From Levilactobacillus zymae (GTDB taxonomy: Bacteria > Bacillota > Bacilli > Lactobacillales > Lactobacillaceae), in contig NZ_JAVLAS010000001.1 in assembly GCF_032190635.1 (NCBI RefSeq), positions 2,581,372-2,645,371 of the forward strand: DNA of 64,000 bases, written 5' to 3'. Both the position numbers and the translations under genes were made by a program. The notes beneath the pieces were generated by a model, which did no database searches, was not told the DNA's origin, and worked only from the letters and a program-made list of their open reading frames with translations. Position 1 is the stretch's first letter. Each line of letters begins with the position of its first letter. Below, one piece after another: positions 34,994 through 44,514 of the stretch.

Positions 34994-35596
34994 TTAGTAC
35001 CAGCCGTTTGCTTGCCAGAAGGACTGAGCAGCGGACCAAGAACCGTAACGGGAAGCCACGTATTGGTTGGCAACCTTTTCTTGGTTAGCAGCGGAGTAGT
35101 CCCCGTTTAAGTAAGACGAGCTTAATTGGTACTTCCCAATGTATTGACCATTGGTAGCGGAGTACGACCCACCGGATTCCTTGTTGGCAATCCAGGCCTT
35201 GGCACTGGCTTCGGAACCAGAAACGCCAGTAGAGGCGCTAGTCGTGTTCGAAGTCGTGCTTTGGCTAGTCGTTTGACTTTGCGTTGATGGCGTTGTCGTA
35301 GTCGTTGCTGGTGCCGTGTAACCTTGGCTAGCCACGTTAGCAGACGTCGTGGACGCTGCGTTAGATGGAATCACCAAAGATTGACCCACGTAGATCATGG
35401 CACTGTTTTGCAAGTTGTTGGCCTTTTCGATGGCACTTACAGACGTTTGGTGGTTGTTGGCTAAGGCCCAAACAGAATCCCCCTGCTTGACCGTTACCCG
35501 CGTGTCGGCGTTAGCCGTTTCGTTGGAAGCGAAGAGCCCGGCGCCCATCACTGCAACTGTCCCTAACGTCATAACTAAAGCTTTCTTAATACTCAT
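34994..35596 (-). CDS. LysM-Apf secreted protein, second paralog
   Basis: A 200-residue exported wall protein. It has a signal peptide (TANA-DT, about residue 30), a LysM domain (VKQGDSVWALANNHQTSVSA), a Ser/Thr linker and an Apf domain nearly identical to that at 33531 (WIANKESGGSYSATNGQYIG to the terminal FWQANGWY). It is probably a duplicate kept for dosage or different timing. The RBS is AAGGAGGA. A palindrome and a WalR-like box lie 107-142 bases upstream. Confidence 0.92.
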   Translation of the reverse strand: MSIKKALVMTLGTVAVMGAGLFASNETANADTRVTVKQGDSVWALANNHQTSVSAIEKANNLQNSAMIYVGQSLVIPSNAASTTSANVASQGYTAPATTTTTPSTQSQTTSQSTTSNTTSASTGVSGSEASAKAWIANKESGGSYSATNGQYIGKYQLSSSYLNGDYSAANQEKVANQYVASRYGSWSAAQSFWQANGWY

Positions 35597-35702
35597 AAAA
35601 GTAAATGTCCTCCTTTGATTGCTTAACGGCTCTTAGAATAACTGATAGGTATTACACGCAAATTGGTGTTTGATTACGGCAGCGTTAAGAAAAACAACTA
35701 AC

Positions 35703-35738
35703 TATGACATTTTGTCATATTTGTAACCTGGCTGTTAT
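35703..35738. promoter_or_regulatory. Palindrome and WalR-box-like site upstream of the Apf gene
   Basis: TATGACATTTTGTCATA (35703-35719) is a 7-3-7 palindrome with the same core as 31499-31517. Directly next to it TGTAAC-CTGGC-TGTTAT (35722-35738) fits TGTWAH-N5-TGTWAH on the plus strand. A degenerate counterpart of the palindrome, TGTGACATTTCGCAA, lies at 34321 in front of the other LysM-Apf gene. The remaining 35739-36029 is AT-rich and shows no gene. Confidence 0.45.
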
Positions 35739-36029
35739 ATAAAACGCTTTATTTTTCCCTTTTTTAGCCTTTTTAGCGCAATTTGGCCGGAATTTGCCTC
35801 CTCAATTTTCCAGAAAAACTTGTAAAATTTGTCATTTAAAATGAAAATCCCATGATAATTTAGCGATTTTCTCTCAAATCGTCCCGTTTTCCGTACTAAA
35901 TGTGGTCACTAACTCGCAATTTTTACGGGAGAATCGATGAAAATTGCTGGGCTGGGTTCTCAACTAACACGACCACTCATGAAAACCTAGCTGCGAGTTT
36001 CTTCCTATAATATTTACGACGTCCCCACA

Positions 36030-36066
36030 GAAAAAGCACCGACCACGATTGGTGATCAGTGCTACT
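36030..36066 (-). terminator. Terminator after adhE
   Basis: AGCAC, GA and CAC pair with GTG, TC and GTGCT across small mismatches around GATTG. TTTTTC follows on the minus strand. Confidence 0.8.
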
Positions 36067-36100
36067 TCTGGTTTGATGTTAAATTATTAGGAGACGAGAA

Positions 36101-38716
36101 TTACTTTTCGACGCCCTTGCCATCGTATTCGTCGATCATGATTTGCTTCAGATCGGCAATCAACGGTTCCTTCGGGTTAGCCGTGGTGCATTGGTCTTCG
36201 AAGGCCAGTTCGGATAGGTGATCGACCACCTTATCGAAGTGCGCCTTGTCGACCCCGTTGGCCTTCAGGCTCAGCGTGACGTTAACCGAGTGGGCCAGGT
36301 CGATAATCTTCTTGACCAAGGCTTCCTTCAGTTCTTCCTTGGTCGTGCCTGGCAGGCCCAAGAAGCGCGCGATTTCGGCGTAGTCTTCGTCGGCGCGGAA
36401 GTATTCGTACTTCGGCCACATGGACAACTTAGTCGGTTCCTTAAAGTTGTACCGGATGACGTGTGGTAAGGTAATCGCAATCGCCAACCCGTGGGTCAGA
36501 CCGAACTCGCCGCCGAGCTTGTGGGCCACTGAGTGGGTGATTCCCAGGAAGGCGTTGGCGAAGGCCATCCCAGCTAAGGTCGAGGCGTTGTGCATTTCGG
36601 CTCTGGCGTGAACGTCACCGTTGTAGGAGTCGGTCAGGTTGTTCATGACCAGCTTGATGGCTTGCAGGGACCATGGCCGGGTGTAATCCGACGCCATGTT
36701 CGACACGTAAGATTCGATGGCGTGGGTCAACACATCTAAGCCAGAGTAAGCGACCGTCTTCTTCGGGACCGTTTCGATAAACTGCGAGTCCACGATGGCC
36801 ACGTCCGGCGTCAACGCGTAGTCGGCCAGTGGGTACTTGACGTGGGTCTTAGAATCCGTGATGACGGAGAATGGCGTCACTTCGGACCCGGTCCCAGAAG
36901 TCGTTGGAATGGCCACGAATTGGGCCTTGGATGGCTTCTTGAACCGGTAAGTCCGCTTCCGGATGTCCAGGAACTTCTGCTTAGCACCGAAGAAGCTAGC
37001 GGATGGGTCTTCGTAGAACAGCCACATGTTCTTAGCGGCATCGATTGGTGACCCCCCACCTAAAGCGATGATGGTGTCGGGCTTAAAGGTCCGCATCTGT
37101 GCCACTCCACGGTTAACCGTGTCCGTGGTTGGATCGGGTTCCACGTCGGAGAAAAGGGAGTATTCGATCCCGTCTGGCCGACGCTTCAGTTCGTTTAAGA
37201 CCGTGTCGACGTAACCCAGTTGAACCATCGATGGGGAGGTTACCAGGAAGACCCGCTTGATGCCGGGCATATCGTCGAGGTACCGTACGGACGTCTTTTC
37301 AAAGTAAACCCGAGGTAATTTAATCCATTGCATGTTATTTCGCCGCTTTGCAATTGTTTTAATGTTCAGAAGATCGAAGGACGAGACGTTGTGGGAAACG
37401 GAGTTCTTACCCCATGACCCGGTCCCTAGAGTTAAGGAAGGAATCATTTCGTTGTACAGGTTCCCAATCCCCCCGACCGCGGATGGCGTGTTGACCAGCA
37501 CCCGGCTGGCCTTCATCTTGATGCCGTAGTCCGTGGCTAAGTCGTCGTCTTGGGTGTGGATGGACGCGGTGTGGCCCAACCCACCGAAGTGGAGCAATGC
37601 GTCGGCCTTCTTAAAGGCGTCTTCGTGACTCGTGGCTTTGTAGACGGACAGCACGGGTGACAACTTTTCGGCAGATAATGGTTCCTTCGGGCCGATACCG
37701 GTAACTTCGGCGGCTAAGACCTTGGTGTTAGCGGGAACCTTGATACCGGCTAGGTCGGCAATCTTGATGGCGGACATCCCCGCGATTGGGCCCTTGACCC
37801 CGCCTTCTGGCCGGAACATGGCGTCGGCTAAGGCCTTATGGTCGGCCTTTTTAATGAAGTAAACGCCGCGCGCCTGCATTTCTTTCTTGACGTCGTTGTA
37901 GATTTCGGTGTCGATGATGGCGCTGTTTTCGGACGCACAGACCATCCCGTTATCAAACGTCTTGGATAACACGATGTCGTAGACCGCGCGCTTGATGTTG
38001 GCGGTCTTTTCGATATAGGCTGGGCCGTTACCAGGTCCCACCCCTAAGGCGGGCTTCCCGGTGGAGTAAGCGGCCTTGACCATGCCGGGACCCCCGGTGG
38101 CCAGCACACTGGCAACCTTCGGGTGGTTCATCAACGCGGTCGTGGCTTCCAGACTTGGCTTGTCGATCCATTGAATCACACCTTCAGGCGCACCGGCGGC
38201 TACCGCAGCGTCGCGGACAACCTTAGCAGCCATCACGGACGACTTCTGGGCTTGCGGGTGAAAGGCGAAGATGATCGGGTTCCGCGTCTTGACGGCAATC
38301 AAGGACTTGAATAGTGCCGTAGACGTCGGGTTGGTGACCGGCGTAACCCCGGCGATGATTCCTAGGGGTTCGGCCACGGTGATTAATTGGCGTTCGTGGT
38401 CGTCTTTAATGATGCCGACCGTTTTATCGTTTTTGATGGAGTGCCAAATCTCTTCGGTCGCGAACATGTTCTTCACGGCCTTGTCTTCGACGTTCCCCCG
38501 TCCGGTTTCTTCATATGCGGCCTTGGCCAGTTCCATATGGTGGTCCAATCCGGCAATTGCCATTTGGTGCACAATGTGGTCCACTTTTTCTTGGGTGAAG
38601 TCGTCCATGGCACACAATGCGGTGTGCGCTTTAGTGACTAACCGGTCGATCATTTGGTCGACGGTCTCAGTGTTGGCGTCTTTCTTGGTTGATTTTACGT
38701 TTACGTCTTTTAACAT
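36101..38716 (-). CDS. adhE: Bifunctional acetaldehyde-CoA/alcohol dehydrogenase
   Basis: An 871-residue AdhE. The N-terminal aldehyde dehydrogenase domain (about 1-440) has the catalytic Cys in NGMVCASENS near residue 258. The C-terminal iron-dependent alcohol dehydrogenase domain (about 460-871) has ALGGGSPIDAAKNMW, IPTTSGTGSEVTPF and the metal-site histidines in THAIESYVS and GLTHGLAIAITLPHV. It reduces acetyl-CoA to ethanol and regenerates NAD, essential in heterofermentation. RBS GGAGG precedes ATG 38716. Upstream are a good promoter, cre-like sites and a Rex-like palindrome. Confidence 0.97.
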   Translation of the reverse strand: MLKDVNVKSTKKDANTETVDQMIDRLVTKAHTALCAMDDFTQEKVDHIVHQMAIAGLDHHMELAKAAYEETGRGNVEDKAVKNMFATEEIWHSIKNDKTVGIIKDDHERQLITVAEPLGIIAGVTPVTNPTSTALFKSLIAVKTRNPIIFAFHPQAQKSSVMAAKVVRDAAVAAGAPEGVIQWIDKPSLEATTALMNHPKVASVLATGGPGMVKAAYSTGKPALGVGPGNGPAYIEKTANIKRAVYDIVLSKTFDNGMVCASENSAIIDTEIYNDVKKEMQARGVYFIKKADHKALADAMFRPEGGVKGPIAGMSAIKIADLAGIKVPANTKVLAAEVTGIGPKEPLSAEKLSPVLSVYKATSHEDAFKKADALLHFGGLGHTASIHTQDDDLATDYGIKMKASRVLVNTPSAVGGIGNLYNEMIPSLTLGTGSWGKNSVSHNVSSFDLLNIKTIAKRRNNMQWIKLPRVYFEKTSVRYLDDMPGIKRVFLVTSPSMVQLGYVDTVLNELKRRPDGIEYSLFSDVEPDPTTDTVNRGVAQMRTFKPDTIIALGGGSPIDAAKNMWLFYEDPSASFFGAKQKFLDIRKRTYRFKKPSKAQFVAIPTTSGTGSEVTPFSVITDSKTHVKYPLADYALTPDVAIVDSQFIETVPKKTVAYSGLDVLTHAIESYVSNMASDYTRPWSLQAIKLVMNNLTDSYNGDVHARAEMHNASTLAGMAFANAFLGITHSVAHKLGGEFGLTHGLAIAITLPHVIRYNFKEPTKLSMWPKYEYFRADEDYAEIARFLGLPGTTKEELKEALVKKIIDLAHSVNVTLSLKANGVDKAHFDKVVDHLSELAFEDQCTTANPKEPLIADLKQIMIDEYDGKGVEK

Positions 38717-38769
38717 CTCTATGCCTCCATTATGCTTGAAAACATCTTGTTAACTTATTCACGAGTCCT

Positions 38770-38891
38770 AGTTTACCATCATTCTTTCAAACGTCAACCA
38801 CTTTGTGCTCAAAATATCACAATTTTCAGTGCAAGCGGTTTAACTCGCGTCAGGACAATGGCCTAAGCCTTTAGGGTTGTAAGCGCATACA
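38770..38891 (-). promoter_or_regulatory. adhE promoter with cre-like and Rex-like sites
   Basis: TTGACG (38792-38797) and TAAACT (38770-38775) are spaced by 16 bases on the minus strand. Just upstream of the -35 is the palindrome TTGTG-N10-CACAA (38803-38822), like a Rex box but two bases longer. Further up are TGCAAGCGGTTTAA (38830-38843) and TGTAAGCGCATACA (38878-38891), the latter a 13 of 14 cre match. Redox and carbon control is expected for adhE. Confidence 0.5.
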
Positions 38892-39049
38892 ACAACAATT
38901 AAAATTAACGGCAAAAATTTTAAGAATTTCGTGTGTGAAGTCACTCACATCGTCATCATTTTTCATGTTTTTCCAATTAGCTGGCAATAAATTGAGAACG
39001 GAAAAGCCGCAACCCTCCGCCCGATTGTGGTAAATTGAAAGGATAAAGG

Positions 39050-39099
39050 GGCACTCACTCGACTAGCGTAACCACTACAGGCGACCGCCTAGTCGTGCC
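39050..39099 (+). other. Structured 5' leader hairpin of the glycerophosphodiesterase gene
   Basis: GGCAC and GTGCC close an outer stem. CGACTAG pairs with CTAGTCG inside it, across a 5-base bulge on one side only. The apical part contains AGGCGACCGCCT. There is no T run, and the RBS follows about 10 bases later, so it may modulate translation or mRNA stability. Confidence 0.45.
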
Positions 39100-39125
39100 T
39101 CTGGGAAAGAGGAGTTGGATCAATC

Positions 39126-40919
39126 ATGCAAGCTTGGGCCTTTTGGCGCCAAAATACCCGCCATTTCTGGCAACATTGGGGAAGTTACGTGTCGCTAGTC
39201 TTCCTCACCAACATCATTATCAGTTACTGTGCTATCCCCATTTTTAGTTGGCTCACCGCCGCACTACTTCGCTGGCAACGAATTCCCTACGTGTCGTACA
39301 CCAACTTAGGCAGCATCGTCTTTAAGCATCCACTTGCCATTCTCGGGCTATTACTTATTCTGCTCGCCATCATGGTCCTGGTTTACTGGCAATTTGCCTT
39401 CCTCCTTTTGGGGATTCGTAACATTCGCCTTGGCCGACCGCGAACCACCCGCGAGCTCTTACGAACCACCGTTACCAGTCTGACGGGGGCTTCTCCCAGC
39501 ACCTTCTTGTTCTTCATCGGCTATTTTTTGATCATCATGCCCTTCGGCAGCATCTTGTTTTCCACGCCCCTGTTGAATAAGGCCAAAATTCCCAGCTTCA
39601 TCACGACATACTTAATGGCCAACCCCATTTGGGCAACGGTTCTAATCTTGTTCTACGTGCTGGCCATCTACCTGGGAATCCGGTTAATCGCCGTGTTACC
39701 CCTGATGATGCTCGACCAATACCATAGCCGCGCGGCCATCCGGGAAAGTTGGCGCACCACCCGCTTCGACTTCTGGCGTTACTTCAGCCGGATGGTGGTT
39801 ACGTTAGCCATGGTCAGCCTAGTCGTGGCCATCGTGTACGCCGCCATTTATCTGGGACAGCTCTACTTCGATACCACCAAGATTGCCCTGGTCGCCGCCA
39901 CGATCAACCTCTTCTTGATGGAGGTCCTGACCGAGTTTGTGGTGTGCTACGCCACCATCCTGTTCATGTCCATCATCCTCAGTAGTCACGCTGATCACGA
40001 ACCCACGCCCATGATGCTGCTGAGTTTCCGCGAGCCGGCTCGCACCAAACGCCGGACTCGCGTGCTGATCATTGCCGGGCTGGTCATCATCTCCGCCATG
40101 CTAGTCACGTTCAACCTGGTCTACCTTAACGGTTTGGCTATCAGCAAGCCCCTGACGATCGCCCACCGTGGCGTCGACAACGGTAACGGCGTCCAGAACA
40201 CGATTCCGGCGCTGGTCAAGACCAGCCAAGAACAACCGGATTACGTGGAAATGGACATCCAGCAGACCAAGGACCATCAATTCGTGGTCATGCACGATAC
40301 CAATCTCAAGGCTTTGGCGAACGTCAACCGGCGTGTTGGTAGCCTAACACTAAGCCAATTAACCAAGATAACGGTTTCCGAAAACGGCTACCAGGCCAAA
40401 ATTCCTAGCTTCGACGCCTACCTGAAGGCCGCCATCGCCCACCATCAGAAACTATTAGTGGAAATCAAAACCAATTCGGCCACGACGCCGGACGTGGCCC
40501 AACGGTTCGTTGACCGCTACGGCGCCACCCTCCTAGCCAACCATGACCAGGTCCACACCCTCAGCTACCGCATCATGACGGCGTTGCGACGCGAAGATCC
40601 CAAGCTGTTCGTTAGCTATATCCTGCCCTACAACCTGACCTTCCCGTACACCGACGCCAACGCCTACACCATGGAGGCCACGACGCTCAACGATAACTTC
40701 ATCGATCAGGCGGCCAAGCACCACCAGAAGGTCTACGCTTGGGATATCGACAGCATCACCCAGCTCGACCAGATGATGTTCCTGGGCGTCAACGGGATCA
40801 TCACGAATAACCTCCACGCGATGCAGGATGAAATCCGCAACAACACGGATCATCCCAGCTACGCCAACCTCTTGTTGACCTTCATGAACGAGTTAAGTCT
40901 GGAAACCCAGACGCAATAA
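39126..40919 (+). CDS. Membrane-bound glycerophosphodiester phosphodiesterase
   Basis: A 597-residue protein in two parts. Residues 1-345 are an integral membrane domain with about seven to eight hydrophobic helices (YciC/GlpQ-associated type). From about 350 follows a GDPD TIM-barrel with IAHRGVDNGNGVQNT, EMDIQQTKDHQFVVMHD and LVEIKT, which hold the catalytic and Ca-binding residues. It hydrolyses glycerophosphodiesters, possibly lipoteichoic acid or phospholipid derived, on the cell surface. RBS AGGAG is rather far (about 11 bases) from ATG 39126. Confidence 0.92.
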   Translation: MQAWAFWRQNTRHFWQHWGSYVSLVFLTNIIISYCAIPIFSWLTAALLRWQRIPYVSYTNLGSIVFKHPLAILGLLLILLAIMVLVYWQFAFLLLGIRNIRLGRPRTTRELLRTTVTSLTGASPSTFLFFIGYFLIIMPFGSILFSTPLLNKAKIPSFITTYLMANPIWATVLILFYVLAIYLGIRLIAVLPLMMLDQYHSRAAIRESWRTTRFDFWRYFSRMVVTLAMVSLVVAIVYAAIYLGQLYFDTTKIALVAATINLFLMEVLTEFVVCYATILFMSIILSSHADHEPTPMMLLSFREPARTKRRTRVLIIAGLVIISAMLVTFNLVYLNGLAISKPLTIAHRGVDNGNGVQNTIPALVKTSQEQPDYVEMDIQQTKDHQFVVMHDTNLKALANVNRRVGSLTLSQLTKITVSENGYQAKIPSFDAYLKAAIAHHQKLLVEIKTNSATTPDVAQRFVDRYGATLLANHDQVHTLSYRIMTALRREDPKLFVSYILPYNLTFPYTDANAYTMEATTLNDNFIDQAAKHHQKVYAWDIDSITQLDQMMFLGVNGIITNNLHAMQDEIRNNTDHPSYANLLLTFMNELSLETQTQ

Positions 40920-41014
40920 CCTCGCGGCAGCCCCTGCGGCTAAATCTGGTCAGCCGGAGCGCTTAAGCGTTAGCCCCGACCACGTTTATCCTATCAAACA
41001 TGGTTAGCCAACCT

Positions 41015-41057
41015 AAAAACGGTGAACTCACGTTGCGACGTAAGTTCACCGTTTTTT
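41015..41057. terminator. Bidirectional terminator between convergent genes
   Basis: AAAAACGGTGAACT pairs with AGTTCACCGTTTTTT. It serves the phosphodiesterase gene on plus and the DUF1836 gene on minus. Confidence 0.9.
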
Positions 41058-41097
41058 CAGATGCGTTAATCGTGTCTAGGCGCAAGCACCCGGACAG

Positions 41098-41625
41098 CTA
41101 TTTGGTTTTTTCAACCTTTCGGAGCGGCCGTTTAATCATGGTCAATAACTTGGCCGATTGGAGCCGCGCCACCACGGCGTCCACCGCCACCTGCATCAAC
41201 TTTTCGTTGAGGTTCTTGGCGGCCGGTTGGACCTGATCTTCCCCGAGGTGGTGTAGCCGGTCCTCTAAGCTACCAATAAAGTTATCGTAGGCCTGCTTCG
41301 GGTAATCGCCCGCCGTGATCTGGTCGATCCCCGTGCGGACCGTGTCCGTCTGAAATATCGGCTTAAGCAGACTAATCATCAAGATATCCGTCAGCTGCAT
41401 GGTCTGGTACTTCTTCTTGACCGGCGCCAAAATCACCTTGTGCTTCACGTAGTTGTTAATCATTGCCGGCGTGATGGTATCCACGCCCAGCGGTCCCAGC
41501 ACCTCATTGACCAGTGCGGTGACCTGATCCATGTACAAATCAAACTTGGGTAAGTCGTCCCACCGGGGGAGCTTGACCCCGTGCATCTGCGTTTCCCAGC
41601 GGGTGTATTGATTAAAGTCTGCCAT
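41098..41625 (-). CDS. DUF1836 domain protein
   Basis: A 175-residue cytoplasmic protein matching the DUF1836 family of Firmicutes, which has an N-terminal MerR-like HTH feel (ITPAMINNYVKHKVILAPVK, then KKYQTMQLTDILMISLLKPI). The role is unknown, probably DNA-binding. A GGGAACG ribosome site lies upstream of ATG 41625. It follows the P-type ATPase by 90 bases and may be partly cotranscribed with it. Confidence 0.8.
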   Translation of the reverse strand: MADFNQYTRWETQMHGVKLPRWDDLPKFDLYMDQVTALVNEVLGPLGVDTITPAMINNYVKHKVILAPVKKKYQTMQLTDILMISLLKPIFQTDTVRTGIDQITAGDYPKQAYDNFIGSLEDRLHHLGEDQVQPAAKNLNEKLMQVAVDAVVARLQSAKLLTMIKRPLRKVEKTK

Positions 41626-41715
41626 CGTCGTTCCCTGCCCTTCGGTTGTTTGGCACCATTATAACACGTTACCTAGTCTTTGTGACTAGCTAACCACTAA
41701 CTTTGTCACTTTCAG

Positions 41716-44067
41716 CTAACGCCAGCGAATTCGACTTAAGATGCGCTTACCCAGGATCGTTTGGACCAGTAAAAAGACCGGCTGGACACTGACCATCAAC
41801 GGGAGATAGAGCAACGCTAACTGCCAATTCAAGAGGTTCACCAGCGAGAACAGGTTGCCGAAGAAGAGGAAGATGACCGCGAATAGGGCCGCCATCACCA
41901 GCACCAAGGCAATCTTGAAGCGGTTCAACGGCCGGGCCACCATCAGTAACGCGTTTAAGCTGACCAACCCGGTCATTAGAACGCTTAACGTCGAAGTCGT
42001 GGCGAAGCTCAGGTGAAACTGGGTGCCGATGGCCATGATCACTAGGATGTAGCCCACCACGCAGACCGCGGCCGGGGCCGCAATCTCCATGACTTGCTTC
42101 ATGAACCGGTCGGCAATCCGGGTGTAGTTCGGCTGTAAGGCTAAGAAGAACGTGGGGATCCCCACCATGAGTGACGAGATGGGGGTTAACTGAATTGGCT
42201 CGAACGGGTAGCTGCGACTCATGAAGATAAAGATCAACGTCAGGACCACCGAATACATGGTCTTGATCAAGAAGAGCGACGCGACCCGTTCAATGTTGTT
42301 AATAACCCGGCGACCCTCGTTTAAGACGTTAATCATGGCATCGAAGTTCGAGTTAATCAACACAAAGTCGGCCAGACTCTTGGTGGCCTCACTCCCCGAC
42401 GCCATGGCGATGCTACAGTCAGCCTGCCGTAGGGCTAACAGGTCGTTAACCCCGTCCCCCGTCATGGCCACCGTGTGACCAGCCGCCTGATAGGCCTTGA
42501 TCAGCCCCTCCTTCTGTTGGGGCGTGACCCGACCAAAGACGTTGTAGGTCGCCACCAACCGGTCGTAGTCGGGCTGTTCGCCCACCTGGCTCATATCCAC
42601 CAGGTCCTGGGATCCCGGGATTTCGGCCCGCTGGGCGATACTGGCCACGGTCACGGGATTGTCCCCCGAGATGACCTTTAGGGCCACGTCCTGGGTCACG
42701 AAGAAATCAAAGGTGTCCGCAGCGTGGGGACGCAGTTCATCGGTAATCAAAATCAAGGCCAGCGCTTGAGGGTTAACGGGTTTAGGCGTGGTTAGTTGGT
42801 CGACCTGCGCCAGTAACAGGACCCGGTAACCCTGGGCCGCCAGCGTGTGAATCCGATGTTGGACGACCTCCGGCACCTGCTGATAAATAAACTCGGGAGC
42901 GCCCATCACGTAGGCCTGCCCAGCTAACTGAGCACCACTCCACTTCCGCCCCGACGAGAACGGCAAGACGGCGTCCGCCGTGACGGTCGGGGTCCCCAGC
43001 GCCGCTTGAATCGCCTGGGCGGTTTCGTTATCGTCACCGGTCGCAGCCACCAGTTGCGCCAGAATCGTCTGCGCGGTCGCGACATTCGTCGTTCCCAGCG
43101 GGTCCAACCGTTCAAACTTCAGCTTGCCACTGGTGATGGTCCCGGTCTTATCCAGACACAGTACGTCGACCCGGGCTAACGCTTCAATGGCCGGCAATTC
43201 GCGCACCAACACGTTTTTTCGACCCAGCGTAAAGGCCCCCGCCGCTAAGGCTACCGAGGTTAAGAGGACTAACCCCTGCGGAATCATCCCGCCCATGGCG
43301 GCCACCGTTCCCAAGATGGCCCGGTTGGTTCCCTGGCCCTTGACCAGCGACGCGATGAATAGCAGGATTCCCAACGGAATGATCACGATGGTTAAAATTT
43401 TAATGATCCGGTTGATCGTATTGAGTAATTGACTGGCGGTGCGGTGCTGTTGCTTGACCGAATGGGCCAGTTGCTTGACGAAGCTGTTTTGGCCGACCTG
43501 AGTGGCCTGTACCACCGCTTTACCGCCCAACAGGACGCTGCCGGAAATCAGCGTATCGCCGGTCCGTTTGGTGATTGGCGTGGACTCCCCGGTAATCTGG
43601 GATTCGTCAACTTCGAGTCCCGTGGTTTCGCGAATCAGACCATCGACCGGCAGTTGATCGCCACGGCCGACTTCGAGCAGGTCGTCTTGAACGATCTCGT
43701 CTTGATGCCGCGCCATGGTCTTCCCGTCCCGCCGCACCCGAATGAGGCCTTCCGAGAGTAGCGCTAGGTGGTCCACCTGGCGCTTAGACCGGATTTCTTG
43801 AAAAATACCGATCCCGGTGTTGACCACCACGACCCCGATAAACAATAGGTTTTTATAGCTACCCGTTAGCAGGACCAGGCCGGCTAAGACTAAATTAATT
43901 AAGTTAAAGAGCGTGAGTAGGTTATCCCGAAAAATCTGTTTGACACTCCGGGTGAGCGGCGGGACCGGGTCATTCTTTAAGCCCTGATCGATCCGCTTGG
44001 TCACCTCGGCGGCCGTTAACCCGCGAGTCAACGGTGGCGTTTGTGCGACTTGTTCAACTGGCGCCAT
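41716..44067 (-). CDS. P-type cation-translocating ATPase
   Basis: A 783-residue P-type ATPase. The actuator motif is TGES (about residue 156), the phosphorylation motif CLDKTGTIT (about residue 305), and the hinge GDGVNDLLALRQADCSIAMASG. Around ten membrane helices are expected. There is no N-terminal heavy-metal domain and no CPC motif, so it is not a copper or cadmium pump. It resembles the CtpE/ExP7 group linked to Ca2+ or other divalent cations. The RBS AAGGAGG is at ideal spacing. Confidence 0.92.
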   Translation of the reverse strand: MAPVEQVAQTPPLTRGLTAAEVTKRIDQGLKNDPVPPLTRSVKQIFRDNLLTLFNLINLVLAGLVLLTGSYKNLLFIGVVVVNTGIGIFQEIRSKRQVDHLALLSEGLIRVRRDGKTMARHQDEIVQDDLLEVGRGDQLPVDGLIRETTGLEVDESQITGESTPITKRTGDTLISGSVLLGGKAVVQATQVGQNSFVKQLAHSVKQQHRTASQLLNTINRIIKILTIVIIPLGILLFIASLVKGQGTNRAILGTVAAMGGMIPQGLVLLTSVALAAGAFTLGRKNVLVRELPAIEALARVDVLCLDKTGTITSGKLKFERLDPLGTTNVATAQTILAQLVAATGDDNETAQAIQAALGTPTVTADAVLPFSSGRKWSGAQLAGQAYVMGAPEFIYQQVPEVVQHRIHTLAAQGYRVLLLAQVDQLTTPKPVNPQALALILITDELRPHAADTFDFFVTQDVALKVISGDNPVTVASIAQRAEIPGSQDLVDMSQVGEQPDYDRLVATYNVFGRVTPQQKEGLIKAYQAAGHTVAMTGDGVNDLLALRQADCSIAMASGSEATKSLADFVLINSNFDAMINVLNEGRRVINNIERVASLFLIKTMYSVVLTLIFIFMSRSYPFEPIQLTPISSLMVGIPTFFLALQPNYTRIADRFMKQVMEIAAPAAVCVVGYILVIMAIGTQFHLSFATTSTLSVLMTGLVSLNALLMVARPLNRFKIALVLVMAALFAVIFLFFGNLFSLVNLLNWQLALLYLPLMVSVQPVFLLVQTILGKRILSRIRWR

Positions 44068-44243
44068 GGCCCAGACCTCCTTAGATTGGTACCGCTTTTA
44101 CCCATATTGTACAAGATTATTTGCCGGCTCACCCGTTATCTGTTTAATTTTTTCGCTTCTTAAACGAATCGCTAGCAGTTTAACAGACCGGCCCCAGAGT
44201 GGTTAAATGGAGAGGGAAACGATGAATGAGGGAGGAACTTTTC

Positions 44244-44402
44244 ATGGCACATAAATCAACATCATTGATTTTATTTATCCTATATCTAGTCTTGTTAGGT
44301 TGTATGTTGGCGCAGCAAACCATGCTGGCCATGTGGCTGATGACCGCGGGGATGCTCTTCGAGGCCAGTGTCAACCTCTACGACCAGTTTCGGCGACACT
44401 AG
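44244..44402 (+). CDS. Small membrane protein, 52 residues
   Basis: ATG 44244 is preceded by GAGGGAGGA at ideal distance. The product (MAHKSTSLILFILYLVLLGC ... NLYDQFRRH) has two closely spaced hydrophobic helices and charged ends. It is divergent from the ATPase gene and upstream of the aldo/keto reductase. I do not recognise the family; the strong RBS and protein-like composition support it as real. It could be a small regulator of the neighbouring ATPase, but that is speculation. Confidence 0.7.
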   Translation: MAHKSTSLILFILYLVLLGCMLAQQTMLAMWLMTAGMLFEASVNLYDQFRRH

Positions 44403-44514
44403 ACAGCGTTAGAGTAAGCGTTGTCATTTAACCGATCATCATCTAAACTTAGGTTATTAGGCGCCTCGACGCCCAACAGCAATAACGGGCTTGCCCGCTA
44501 AGGAGGACATCTTC

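Noticed and set aside
40940..40990. Possible further copy of the hairpin element after the phosphodiesterase gene
   Set aside because: Only CAGCCGG, TTAAGCG and CACGTTT are shared and the stem is missing.
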